From: Phycisphaeraceae bacterium
Lineage (GTDB): Bacteria > Planctomycetota > Phycisphaerae > Phycisphaerales > Zrk34
Reading direction: 5' to 3'
NCBI GenBank assembly: GCA_028284925.1
Contig: JANQQT010000154.1
Span: forward strand, 1-42,772
Length of the DNA stretch: 42,772 nt
The position numbers were made by a program, and so were the translations under genes. The first letter of the stretch is position 1. The number at the start of each line of letters is the position of its first letter. The notes beneath the pieces are model-generated. The model did no database searches. It worked only from the letters and a program-made list of their open reading frames with translations, and had not been told where the DNA came from. Below are positions 25,073 through 34,800 of this stretch, piece by piece.

Positions 25073-25420
25073 TGTTTTTGGGTCAAATAACGGCCCTTCT
25101 GTGCGCCCCTGGAATTTGGATGGGACTTGTAAGGCGAGGTGGGGTGTGGGCGGTAAGTTGTTGGTGGGCAAGGGGTTAGGGCGAGGGGGTGATTTTGGAG
25201 AACCGGTTGTGCGCACAGGGGGTTCGTTTTTTATGAACCCGGTTTTGTCAAGTGATTATTGGTGGAGGTGGTGGGGTGGAATTGAGGATAGCGAAGTGTT
25301 TGTGCGCACGGGCGTGACGTGGTTTTGACCTGATGGTGGATGTGAACAGAAGTGCGGGCGCGATTCATTTGATGGTCGGGGTTGGTAGGAATTGGGGGAG
25401 GGAGAGTGTGTCGAGTTTGT

Positions 25421-25570
25421 AAGGAGCGGGTATTCATTTGAATGAGGTCGGGGGATCTTATTGTCCCCTGTGTCGCGCGGATTCCTGGTTTTCCGCGGCG
25501 CGCCCCAAGCGAGAGCGCCCGGGGTTGATGAGGGTTGTGGCGGGAGGTTGGGGCGTGGTATTGGAAGATG
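25421..25570. repeat. dispersed 150-base element, copy 1
   Basis: It aligns without gaps to 26206-26355 with 119 of 150 identical positions by hand count. The core hairpin is CCCCAAGCG-AGAG-CGCCCGGGG (25503-25524). On the plus strand two pairs are A-C mismatches, while on the minus strand both become G-U pairs. It resembles a REP/MITE-like non-coding element. Confidence 0.8.
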
Positions 25571-25673
25571 CAGGATCTGTTTTGAGGTGCGGGCATAGGA
25601 ATAGATAGTGTCAAGGGGTAATTGAGAAAGGGGTATTGTACAAGGATTGAGTTTTTGGAGGTGTGGCGATGGA

Positions 25674-26084
25674 TTAGCCGGGGTTTGGTTGTAGTCTTGC
25701 CTGGAGGTTGGTGAGGGATTGGATCCATTGGTTGGGGGAGTCGGGGGCTTCGTCCCACAGTTCCTTGAGTTCGGAGTCGGTGAGGACGTTTTGGACGGCG
25801 CGATGTGCTTTTTGGATGAGGTTGGGATCGGGTTGGGGTTTGCCTTGGAGCCAGTCGGTGAGTTCTTCGGGGAGTGAGGGGGCGGGTTGGCCGCGGAGTG
25901 CGGCGACGGTTTCGGCGGCGGCGAGGGCGATTGAGCAATCGGGGGCTTCGAGGTATTCCGGTTTGGGATCGGTGATCTGGTTTAGTGCGTCTTGGATTGC
26001 GGTGAAGTCTGATGATTCGACGAGTTCGTCGAGCCAGTCCAGTGCATCGTCGTTTTCAAAACTGTGGTGTCCCCAAGCTCCCAT
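25674..26084 (-). CDS. DUF4259 domain protein
   Basis: A 136-residue, acidic, helical cytoplasmic protein. The opening MGAWGHHSFENDDALDWLDELV is the DUF4259 signature (key residues GAWG and the F-x-NDDALDW block). The rest is amphipathic helix with a Leu-rich C-terminus ending in the common WIQSLTNLQARL. DUF4259 proteins have no known function, and some sit near toxin/immunity-like loci in other bacteria. The ATG at 26084 has AGGAG seven bases upstream. The gene lies between two same-orientation copies of the 150-base element, which suggests it may be part of a duplicated or mobile segment, although no transposase is present. Confidence 0.88.
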   Translation of the reverse strand: MGAWGHHSFENDDALDWLDELVESSDFTAIQDALNQITDPKPEYLEAPDCSIALAAAETVAALRGQPAPSLPEELTDWLQGKPQPDPNLIQKAHRAVQNVLTDSELKELWDEAPDSPNQWIQSLTNLQARLQPNPG

Positions 26085-26495
26085 GGTGGCGCTCCTATTG
26101 AATGACCGGTTAGGTTTTTTTATGAGTGCAGTTGTGACCAGTATGTAGTTTGGTGGATGTCGTGAGGGTTGTCAAGGGGGGTAGGGGACGGTGTGTCGGA
26201 TGTGACAGGAGCGGATACTGATTTGAATGAGGTAGTCAGGGATTATCTTCCCCTGTGTCGCGCGGCTTCTTAGTTTTCGGCGGCGCGCCCCAAGCGGGGG
26301 CGCTTGGGGTTAATGAGGGTTGTTTTGGGAGATTGGAGAGTGGAATTGGGAGGTGGTAGGGGTGGGCGTTTGTTTTCTTTGGCATCGTCGGCGGAATCGT
26401 CATTGAGCTTTGAGTGGGCTATTAATTGGTCGAGAGAGATCGTGCGGTAATGGTCGCGGCGATTGTGGTATTTTGGTTTGGTGGAAAGTCAGGGT
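26085..26495. other. intergenic region with the repeat copy 2
   Basis: About 410 bases between the DUF4259 and acetyltransferase genes. Apart from the DUF4259 ribosome site and the repeat at 26206-26355 I see no gene or clear promoter. An open frame extends the acetyltransferase upstream to 26463 without family similarity. Confidence 0.6.
26206..26355. repeat. dispersed 150-base element, copy 2
   Basis: Partner of the copy at 25421-25570, in the same orientation. Its core hairpin is perfect: CCCCAAGCG (26288-26296), loop GGGG, CGCTTGGGG (26301-26309). The run CCCCTGTGTCGCGCGG is identical in both copies. No gene overlaps it. Confidence 0.8.
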
Positions 26496-26951
26496 ATGGA
26501 TGTTCAGATTGTCAACCTGTTTGAGAGGCCGGATGATTTGTTGGTTGTGGCGGGTTGGATTTATCGTGAGTTCTGGCGGGATACGGATGTGCATACGGCG
26601 GAGTCGCTGGCGGGATTGTTGGGTCAGGCGGTGGAGGAGGAAGAGATTCCTTTGTCGTTGGTGGCTTGTGTTGAGGGGAAGGCGGTTGGAACGGTGAATC
26701 TGGTGGAGAATGATGATGATGCGCGGGCGCATTTGCGGCCGTGGCTGGCGGCGTTGTATGTGGAGCCGGAGTATCGGCGGCGTGGGGTTGGATCTGCGTT
26801 GGTTGGGGAGCTTCAACGGCGAGCGGAGGCGATGGGGATTGGGGAACTGTATTTGGGGACGGATAACCCGGGGTTCTATGAGCGTCTTGGCGCGGTGGTG
26901 CATGAGCAGGTTAATCCGGAGTTCTGTGTTATGCGGTTGGATGTTCAGTAG
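26496..26951 (+). CDS. GNAT-family N-acetyltransferase
   Basis: A 151-residue single-domain GNAT. Motif A reads AALYVEPEYRRRGVGSALVGELQRRA, where the (R/Q)-x-x-G-x-G/A pyrophosphate loop RRRGVG is clear. The preceding strand (ACVEGKAVGTVNLVEND) and the C-terminal LYLGTDNPGFYERLGAVV complete the fold, with Tyr in the position of the usual general acid. The substrate is unknown. The start ATG at 26496 is chosen over 26463 because the family similarity begins there, though the ribosome site (AGGG) is too close to be ideal. It is preceded by the repeat region. Confidence 0.88.
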   Translation: MDVQIVNLFERPDDLLVVAGWIYREFWRDTDVHTAESLAGLLGQAVEEEEIPLSLVACVEGKAVGTVNLVENDDDARAHLRPWLAALYVEPEYRRRGVGSALVGELQRRAEAMGIGELYLGTDNPGFYERLGAVVHEQVNPEFCVMRLDVQ

Positions 26952-27080
26952 GTGATTGCCGGCGGAGCGTTGTTCTGTTGCATATTTCTTATTACGAATT
27001 GGTCTTACTGTGGGTTTGATCGGCAGGAGGTTGGGGTGGAGTGTGGTTGCGATTTGAGTAGGAGTTCAGTGGGAAGAAGT

Positions 27081-27111
27081 TTGCGTGTGGTGGGTGAGTT
27101 TTTTGTACAAT
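27081..27111 (+). promoter_or_regulatory. promoter of the PmoA/dehydrogenase gene
   Basis: TTGCGT (27081-27086), a 19-base spacer and TACAAT (27106-27111). The expected transcript start, 27118-27119, falls on the second in-frame ATG (27119), so the message may be leaderless. Confidence 0.5.
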
Positions 27112-27118
27112 GCGCGCT

Positions 27119-30100
27119 ATGAATATTTCAAGATTGATTGTTGGTGTTGTTTCGTTTTTCAGCCTGATTTCCGTTGCTTCGGCGGATTTGTCGATATCGA
27201 AGGGGGTTGATGCGTTAAAGGTGATGCGGGATGGGAAGGCGATATTGACGCAGGTTGCGAAGGCTGATTTTCGTCCGTATTTGCATCCGATTGTTGCGCC
27301 TGATGGGAAGGGGGTGTTGACGGAATTCAGTCCGGGACATCATAAGCATCAGACCGGGTTGTATTGGGGTTTTACACGCGTTAATAAACGCGACCACTTT
27401 CATCATCCGGGTGATGGGTACTTCAAGCGAAAGGCTCTTCGGATACTGAAAATGAAGGGGAATTCGGCTAGTTGGGAGGTGGTTTATGATCTGATGGACG
27501 CAAAGGGGAAGCCGGTCTTGACGGAGACCAAACGGTGGACGCTGCAAGATCATGGCAGCTATTACGTGTTGGACCTGGTTTGGTCGGGATTGGGGCAAAG
27601 GGATGTGACGATTGGGAAGTATGCCTATGGTGGTTTGTTTTTGCGCATGCCGTGGAAAAGGGGGATTGAGGGAGCGGCGATCAACAGTAAGGGAGAGAAG
27701 AACGGATCTGCTGAGGGGAAGCGTGCGGAGTGGGTGGATGTGGGGATGAAGGTTAAGGGGCGTGAGGATCTGGCTCATATGGTGATTATGGATTCTCCTG
27801 AGAATCCGGGTTATCCGACGCCGTGGCGTGTGGATGGCCAGCTAGGCGTGGGGCCGTGTTATGCTCGTCTGGGGGATTGGAAGATTGCGAAGGGTAAGAC
27901 GGTTACGTTTAAGCATCGGGCGCTGATCTATACGGGGCCGATGAATAAGAAGCTGATTCAGAAAGCGTGGGCGGGGCATATCAGAACGGCTCATGCGCAT
28001 GGGCATGAGAAAGAGATCTTTGTCAAGGAAACGAAGCGGTCGACGGTTCCTTATCTGACTCCGAAGGAAGCGGTTCGTAAGATGACGCTTGTCAAGGGGT
28101 TTGAGGTGAAGGTGTTTGCGGGTGAGCCGGATATCGGTCAACCGATCGCGTTTTGTTATGATTCGCGGGGTCGAATCTGGGTGGTGGAGAATATGAATTA
28201 TCGTACGCGTCGGACTCATACGAAGGATCGGGCGACGAGGCTTGCGATCCTTGAGGATACGGATGGGGATGGTGTGTTTGACAAGAAGAAGTATTTTACG
28301 AAGAGCCTGAAATTCAGTTCGGGGATTGCGATAGGGCATGGGGGCGTTTGGGTTGGGACGCCTCCGAATCTGGAGTTTATTCCCGATGCAGATCAGGATG
28401 ACAAGCCCGATGGTCCTTCAAAGGTATTGTTGGATGGTTGGGGCGTGCATGATCGTCATGAGACGCTGAACAGTTTTATCTGGGGGCCAGATGGTTGGTT
28501 GTATGGGTGTCATGGCGTGTTTACGCGTTCCAAGGTGGGTAAGCCCGGGGCGGCGGCGAAGGATCGGCAGTATATTGACGGGGGGATATGGCGATACCAT
28601 CCGACGCGTCACGAGTTTGAGATATTCGTGCATGGGCTTTCGAATCCATGGGGCATGGATTTTGATAAGCATGGTCGTGCGTTCGCCACTGCGTGTGTGA
28701 TTCCTCACCTGTGGCATTTGGTTCAGGGTGGGTATTATCATCGTCAATCGGGTCGCCATATTAATCCGTATGTCTATGAGGACATTCGGACGATTCGTGA
28801 TCACCACCATAAGTCGGCTCATGGCGGCGCTCGTTTTTATCTTGCCGACACGTTTGGGCCGAAGTATCGTGATCGGTTGTTCATGTGCAATATTCATCAG
28901 CATCAGGTGCTGACGGACATCATGGTGTCGAAGGGGTCCGGGTTTGTCGGCAAACACGGGGATGATTTTCTGTCGGCGCATGACAAGCAGTGGGTGGGGT
29001 TTGGTGTGGAGATCGGGCCGGATGGCGGTGTGTATATTCTGGACTGGCATGATTCGGATATCTGCGGCAATAAGATTGTTCACGGGCATACGGGGCGGAT
29101 TTATCGCATCATGCCGAAGGGGGTTAAGGGCGTGAAGCCGCCGAAACTGCCGTCGCTTTCGGATGCGAAGCTTGTTGAAATGCAGCTTCATTCCAATGAC
29201 TGGTATGTGCGTCATGCGCGGGTGATTTTGGCGCATCGTGCGGCGACGGGTAAGCTGGATAAGGGTGTGGCTGGGGCGTTGAAGAAGATGTTTGGGGCGC
29301 AGTCGGATTCACCGAAGCGGTTAAGGGCGTTGTGGGCGTTGCATTCGATTGGTGCGACGCATGAGCGCATGTTGATGGATCTATTGGATCACCAGGATGA
29401 GCATGTGCGGGGTTGGGCTGTTCGGTTGTTGTGCGAAACGAAGAAGCCATCTGCCGCGGCGGTGGCGAAGTTTGCATCGATGGCGGGTGAGGAGAAGTCG
29501 CCGGTTGTTCGCCTGTATCTTGCATCGGCTGTTCAACGGATGCCGGCGTCAGATCGGTGGGGTATTCTGGCGGGTCTTGTGAAACATGCGGAGGATGCGG
29601 ATGATCATAATCTTCCGAAGATGATCTGGTATGGTCTGGAGCCGATTGTGAAATCGGATACGAAGCGCGCGTTGAGCATTGCGGTTAAGGGAAAGATCCC
29701 TGTGCTGCGGAATTTTGTGGCTCGGCGGATTTCGGCGCGGGCATCGAAGCCAAAGGCGCCATCCCCAAGGGGAGATGGTAGTTCGACGGATGGTAAGGCG
29801 TTGACGGCGATTATTCAGCGTGTGGCGCCGGGCTTTAAGATTGATGCTGTTGGTGAAGGCGGGGTGCGTCATCACCGTTCGTTCCGGAATCGGGTGGCGG
29901 TGCAGACGCATCCGATTGATCGTAAGACGCCGTGTGTGTTAAGACGTGAAATGCAAATACCCGCCGGGAAGAAGACGCAGTTGCGTATCAGTGTGAGTCA
30001 CCATTCGCACGGTGATTTTAAGTTGGTGGTGCGCGTCAATGGTAAGGCGATCTTTGATCAATCGGTCAGTTCCCAGACGGTGAGGAATGAATGGGCTGAT

Positions 30101-30220
30101 GTGAAGGTGGACCTGTCGGCGTATGCGGGTAAGCGCATTAAGTTGTCCGTGGAGAATATGCCGAGTGGGTGGTATAACGAGTGGGCTTATTGGCATGAGG
30201 TGAAGTTGGTGAGCCGGTGA
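27119..30220 (+). CDS. exported PmoA-like/dehydrogenase/HEAT fusion protein
   Basis: About 1033 residues. Signal peptide MNISRLIVGVVSFFSLISVASA. Domain 1 (25-300) is the PmoA-like (DUF6807) domain: DFRPYLHPIVAPDG, HHKHQTGLYWGFTRV. Domain 2 (about 320-680) is the planctomycete-type membrane-bound dehydrogenase propeller: KGFEVKVFAGEPDIGQP, SRGRIWVVENMNYRTR, AILEDTDGDGVFDKKK, HGLSNPWGMDFDKHGRAF, SAHGGARFYLADTFGPKYR and YILDWHDSDICGNKIVHGHTGRIYRI. Domain 3 (~690-865) is made of HEAT-like repeats. Domain 4 (~890-1033) is a beta-sandwich of carbohydrate-binding type (FKLVVRVNGKAIFD ... EWAYWHEVKL). The C-terminal CXXCH heme domain often found in this family is absent. Probable role: binding or oxidising sugar substrates outside the cell. 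The 27119 start is preferred for its signal peptide and promoter; ATG at 27110 is in frame. Confidence 0.85.
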   Translation: MNISRLIVGVVSFFSLISVASADLSISKGVDALKVMRDGKAILTQVAKADFRPYLHPIVAPDGKGVLTEFSPGHHKHQTGLYWGFTRVNKRDHFHHPGDGYFKRKALRILKMKGNSASWEVVYDLMDAKGKPVLTETKRWTLQDHGSYYVLDLVWSGLGQRDVTIGKYAYGGLFLRMPWKRGIEGAAINSKGEKNGSAEGKRAEWVDVGMKVKGREDLAHMVIMDSPENPGYPTPWRVDGQLGVGPCYARLGDWKIAKGKTVTFKHRALIYTGPMNKKLIQKAWAGHIRTAHAHGHEKEIFVKETKRSTVPYLTPKEAVRKMTLVKGFEVKVFAGEPDIGQPIAFCYDSRGRIWVVENMNYRTRRTHTKDRATRLAILEDTDGDGVFDKKKYFTKSLKFSSGIAIGHGGVWVGTPPNLEFIPDADQDDKPDGPSKVLLDGWGVHDRHETLNSFIWGPDGWLYGCHGVFTRSKVGKPGAAAKDRQYIDGGIWRYHPTRHEFEIFVHGLSNPWGMDFDKHGRAFATACVIPHLWHLVQGGYYHRQSGRHINPYVYEDIRTIRDHHHKSAHGGARFYLADTFGPKYRDRLFMCNIHQHQVLTDIMVSKGSGFVGKHGDDFLSAHDKQWVGFGVEIGPDGGVYILDWHDSDICGNKIVHGHTGRIYRIMPKGVKGVKPPKLPSLSDAKLVEMQLHSNDWYVRHARVILAHRAATGKLDKGVAGALKKMFGAQSDSPKRLRALWALHSIGATHERMLMDLLDHQDEHVRGWAVRLLCETKKPSAAAVAKFASMAGEEKSPVVRLYLASAVQRMPASDRWGILAGLVKHAEDADDHNLPKMIWYGLEPIVKSDTKRALSIAVKGKIPVLRNFVARRISARASKPKAPSPRGDGSSTDGKALTAIIQRVAPGFKIDAVGEGGVRHHRSFRNRVAVQTHPIDRKTPCVLRREMQIPAGKKTQLRISVSHHSHGDFKLVVRVNGKAIFDQSVSSQTVRNEWADVKVDLSAYAGKRIKLSVENMPSGWYNEWAYWHEVKLVSR

Positions 30221-30336
30221 GGGTGAGAGGGGCGGGTTGGGTGTTGACGTTCCGGTGTTTGGCGTAAGGTCTCTGGGCGCACCGGATGTGATGTTCGTTT
30301 TGGGAGAGAGGAAACTGAAGGCGGGGCGATGGAGTA

Positions 30337-31812
30337 TCAGGTGAGAATGTCTTTGACGACGTGGCCATGTACATCGGTCAGTCGAAAATGGCGGCCCTGG
30401 AATTTGAAGGTCAGTTTTGTGTGGTCAATGCCGAGGAGATGCAGGGCGGTTGCCTGAAAGTCGTGGACGTGGACGGGGTTTCGGGCGACGTTCATTGCCA
30501 GGTCATCTGACTCGCCGTAGGTCATGCCGGGTTTGACGCCTCCTCCGGCCATCCAGATTGTGAATGCGTAGGGATGATGATCGCGGCCCCAGCGTTTGCG
30601 ATTCTTGATATCACCCTGGATGAATGGGGTTCTGCCAAACTCACCGCCCCAGATGACCAAGGTGTCCTCCAGAAGGCCACGTTGTTTGAGATCCTTGATT
30701 AATGCTGCTGAAGGTTGATCGGTGTCCTTGCATTGAGTGTAAAGTTCGGTGGTAATGCTGTTGTGCTGGTCCCAGCCGGCGTGCATGACCTGTACGAATC
30801 GCACACCTCTTTCGACGAGGCGTCGGGCCATCAGGCAGTTGTAAGCGTATGTTCCGCGTTCCCTGACCTGGGGGCCGTACATGTCCATTACGTGTTTCGG
30901 TTCGGAGGACATGTCGGTCAGTTCGGGAACACTGGCCTGCATTTTGTAGGCCATTTCATATTGGGAGATGCGTGTGGCGATTTCCGGATCGCCGATCTGT
31001 TTGAATTGCATCTGATTGAGTTTGGCGAGGTCGTCGAGGAGGCCTCGGCGGACCTGTCGGCTCATGCCATCGGGGTTGGAGAGATACAAAACGGGATCAC
31101 CGCCGCTTCTGAATTTGACACCCTGAAGGCGGGAGGGGAGGAAGCCGCTGCCCCAGTAGAAGTCGTAGAAAATCTGGCCGCATGACGTTCCTTTGCTGAC
31201 GGAGGTCATTACGACGTAGGCGGGGAGGTTTTGAGTTGTGCTTCCGAGGCCGTAGCTTAGCCATGCGCCCATGGTGGGGCGTCCGGGCATTTCACCGCCG
31301 GTGAGGAAGAAGGTAATGCCGGGAGCGTGATTGACGGATTCGGTGTGCATGCTTTTGATGAAACAGAGGTCGTCGGCGACGGATGCGGTATGCGGCATGA
31401 GTTTGCTGACCCAGGCTCCGCTATTGCCGTGTTGTTTGAACGGTTCGATCGGGGCGAGCATGAGTTTGCCTTTGGGATTGCCGGTCATGGTGCTGAATCG
31501 TTTGCCGCCGACGTATTCCTGCGGGACGGGCTTGCTGTGCATGGCGACGAGTTTTTGCTTGTAATCGAACAACTCCACATGCGTTGGTGCGCCGTTCATG
31601 AAGAGATAGATCACGCGTTTTGCTTTTGCGGCGAAATGGGGGAGGTTGGGGAGGCCGCCGATGGTTGTTCGGCCTGGGCCGTCGGGCGTTGTTTCGCCGG
31701 CTTGTGATTCATTTAGCAGGGAGCCGAGTGCTGCTGTTCCGAGGCCGACTGCGGAGCGTCCAAACAACTGACGGCGTGTGATGTTTCGTTGATGTTCGAT
31801 TCGTGGGTCCAT
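30337..31812 (-). CDS. DUF1501 family exported protein
   Basis: A 491-residue Tat-exported protein. The N-terminus has a twin-Arg signal TRRQLFGRSAVGLGTAALGS (residues ~13-32). The mature part is the DUF1501/sulfatase-like alpha-beta fold, with KRVIYLFMNGAPTHVELFDYK, HTESVNHAPGITFFLTG, MPGRPTMGAWLSYGLG, VVMTSVSKG, ERGVRFVQVMHAGWDQHNS, DTLVIWGGEFGRTPF and GRDHHPYAFTIWMAGGGVKPG. These metal-ligand and C-terminal motifs are characteristic. The substrate is not known. It starts five bases after the DUF1549/DUF1553 gene on the same strand, forming the hallmark planctomycete pair. The ATG at 31812 is the first in frame. Confidence 0.93.
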   Translation of the reverse strand: MDPRIEHQRNITRRQLFGRSAVGLGTAALGSLLNESQAGETTPDGPGRTTIGGLPNLPHFAAKAKRVIYLFMNGAPTHVELFDYKQKLVAMHSKPVPQEYVGGKRFSTMTGNPKGKLMLAPIEPFKQHGNSGAWVSKLMPHTASVADDLCFIKSMHTESVNHAPGITFFLTGGEMPGRPTMGAWLSYGLGSTTQNLPAYVVMTSVSKGTSCGQIFYDFYWGSGFLPSRLQGVKFRSGGDPVLYLSNPDGMSRQVRRGLLDDLAKLNQMQFKQIGDPEIATRISQYEMAYKMQASVPELTDMSSEPKHVMDMYGPQVRERGTYAYNCLMARRLVERGVRFVQVMHAGWDQHNSITTELYTQCKDTDQPSAALIKDLKQRGLLEDTLVIWGGEFGRTPFIQGDIKNRKRWGRDHHPYAFTIWMAGGGVKPGMTYGESDDLAMNVARNPVHVHDFQATALHLLGIDHTKLTFKFQGRHFRLTDVHGHVVKDILT

Positions 31813-31817
31813 GGTGT

Positions 31818-34800
31818 TTACTTTGAAAGCGCCTCGTCAAGGTTCAGGATAATCATGCATACTCCCATGTATGCGGCGTGTTGGATGGGGTCGATCTTTT
31901 CATCTCTTGGAGATTCGCCGACTTTGAGTAGCCTTGCGGCTTCGTCGTTGTGTGTGGCGTATCGCTTTTTCAGCAAGGCGAGTCGGTTTGAGAGGATTTG
32001 TGTTTCCGCGGTCGTCGGACGTCGGCTGGTGACCAGTCGAAATGCGAGGTTGATTCGCTGATTTGAGTTCAATTCGTGGGCCTGCAATACTCTTTGGGCC
32101 AGTGCGCGCGCGGCTTCAACGTAGGTAATGTCGTTGAGGGTGGTCAGGGCGTGGAGGGGTGTGTTGGTTCGTGCGATCTTGACGGAACATACCTGTCGTT
32201 TGGAGGTGTCGAAGAGCATGGTTGGGCCGACGATGCGTCGCCAGAAGGTGTATATGCTTCGACGATAGAGTTTCTCGCCGTGATCCTGTGAGTATCGCTT
32301 TTTGCCGAAGGTCGCTTCGGCCCAAATGCCTTTGGGTTGGTAGGGTTTGACGGACGGTCCGCCGAATTTGTCGACGAGTAAACCACTTGCGGCCAAGGCC
32401 TGATCGCGAATCATCCAGGAAGGCATTCGAAAACGCGGGCCGCGTGCGAGGAGGCGATTGGAGGGGTCTTTTTCCAATAGCTCGGGTGTGGTTATGGCCT
32501 TCTGGCGATAGGTTGCGCTCATGACCATCATCTTGAGCGTGGCCTTGATGTTCCATCCGGAGCGAACAAACTCTGTTGCGAGATAATCGAGGAGTTTGGG
32601 ATGTGAGGGCTTTTCACCCTGTGCGCCGAAGTTCTCGGTGCTCTTGACCAGGCCGGTGCCGAAGAGCATCTGCCAGTAGCGATTGATGGTTACGCGTGCG
32701 GTCAAAGGGTTTGCGGGGTCCACCAACCAACGGGCGAGGGCCAATCGGCTTGGTGAGGTAATCGTGACTTTGGGAGAGAGGGTTTTGGGAATGGCGGCCT
32801 TGACCTCTCGTCGACGCTGGTTGTACAGTCCTTTTTCGAGGATGAAGGTCTTTCGCTTTTTGGACATGTCCTTCATCACCATGACCTGGGGAAGGCGTCG
32901 GCGAGCTTCGGAGATTTGCTTGTTGATCTGGTTCTCACGGGAGCGCAATTTTTGATAGGTCTGATCGGACTTCAAGAAGGCTTGGGACAGCAGGCGCTTC
33001 TGCGCGTCCGTACGACGGTCCGGTTTGGTGTTCAGTGCGGTTCGTATGTCGCCTCTTGATTTGGAAAGTTGGGGTGAATCATCGGATGTCATCGACAATC
33101 GGAATCGACCGAGGTTATGATTCTTGTGCCGAGAATCGTGGCGAAGTGTTATTGTGATTAAGGTGGAAGGGCTGATCTTAACCGGTTGATTGAACTGAAA
33201 CACTGCTTCATGTTCGCGATCGACCACACGGTTTTCGTATACGGCCCAGCCTGTCTTTGGATTGCCATCATGGGCGTTGCGGATTTTGAGTGGTCCCTGT
33301 TCGAAGGTGGCTTTGGCTGTTTTTATTTTTATCAATCGAGGTTTTTGCCCCGCCCGGTCCTGCAGACGAACTTCAAACCCGGTCAGGACAAAGTTTCCGC
33401 TCGCCGCTTTGGAAAGACTGTTTTTGGTCAGGCTCTTGTGTCGTAACGCTTCCAGACGAATGCCGGTGATACGTTTCAAGTCCGTTTTAGCTGTGACGGT
33501 GTAGGTGTCGTTTGCGGGATTGGGGCCGGCTGCGAGGATGGACCTGTCAGGAAGAACTTTGAGTTGTTGCGAGACGGCTGTTGCCCGGGTTGTCTTGAGC
33601 GTGTGCCAACCGGTGGTTCCGGTCCCGGATAACATCGTCTGTTCCCACTGCTTCTGCCGGGCGCCAATCGTCTTTGCGTGCTCGTGCATATCCTTTCGAA
33701 GCTGCGCCAGATTCTTCTGAAGGTTATCGATAAGCGTCTTTTGCGGACCGGTCGCCACTGAGATCACTGGGGGCGTGCGCGAATTTCCGCCTCCGCCATT
33801 CACGGGCGTCTGGTTGTAAAACGCGAAGAGGCTGTAGTAATCTTCCTGACTGATCGGATCGAATTTGTGATCGTGGCAGCGTGAGCAGTTGAACGTCAAG
33901 CCCAGCCAGATGGTTCCCACGGTTTCTATCTGGTCGAAGACATACTCCACACGGTTTTCTTCCGGTATGCGGCCACCCTCGCCGTTAATCATGTGGTTGC
34001 GGTTGAACCCTGTTGCGAGAATCTGCTCTTCCGTGGGTTTGGGCAGCAGGTCGCCTGCGATTTGCCATGTGGTAAATCGATCGAATCTCAGGTTTTTGTT
34101 GTATGCATCCACGACCCAGTCCCGCCAGGGCCACATGGTACGTTCGTTGTCTCCCTGATAGCCGTTCGTATCGGCGTAGCGTGCGGCATCGAGCCATTCC
34201 CATGCCATGCGCTGGCCGTAGGCGGGCGATGCCAGGAGTCGATCCACGACTTTTTCATAGGCGTTTTTTGATTGGTCGGCCAGAAAGTTGTCAATCTGTT
34301 TGGGGGTGGGGGGAACGCCCGTCAAGTCCATCGTGACGCGGCGAATGAGTTTTTCTCGTGATGCTTCGGGTGAGGGTTGGAGTCCCTCGGCTTCGAGTCG
34401 AGCGAGAATAAACCGATCGATTGCGTTTCGTGCCCATCCGTTGAGTTTTACCTTTGGAAGTGCGGGTTTGGCGGGTTTATCGAAAGCCCAATGCCGCTGC
34501 CAGCCCGCGCCTTGCTTAATCCACTCCTTGAGCAGCATGATCTGCGCGGGTGTCGGGTGGCGAGCGGATTTTGGAGGCGGCATTCGATCTTCATGATCCT
34601 TCGTCGTCATGCGGTAAATCAACTCACTCGATTCGGGTTTTCCCGGCGTGACGATCGAATAATCATCGCCTTTTTTGTATAGCCCTTCTTTGGTGTCCAG
34701 CCGGAGTTTTCCCTTACGGGTTTTCGGGTCGGGGCCGTGGCAATTGAAACAGTAATCGCTGAGGATAGGTCGTATTTGTCGATCAAAGTCGATCTTCTCA

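Larger units (their letters stand above)
24879..25673 (+). other. G/T-rich non-coding stretch
   Basis: About 795 bases with almost no C on the plus strand. The opposite-strand open frames here (180-235 codons) are long only because of this bias. Their products are Pro/Arg/Thr-rich, match no family and lack ribosome sites. Recognisable content is five TGTGCGC motifs (24935, 24952, 25100, 25208, 25301), four GGGG tracts (25027-25072), an inverted repeat GGGTTC/GAACCC (25220-25240) and the first copy of the 150-base repeat (25421-25570). Confidence 0.7.

Noticed and set aside
24671-25938. Long minus-strand open frames of 180-235 codons (Pro/Arg/Thr-rich).
   Set aside because: They are open only because the plus strand is G/T-rich. 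There are no ribosome sites and no family similarity, and they overlap the DUF1080 and DUF4259 genes out of frame.
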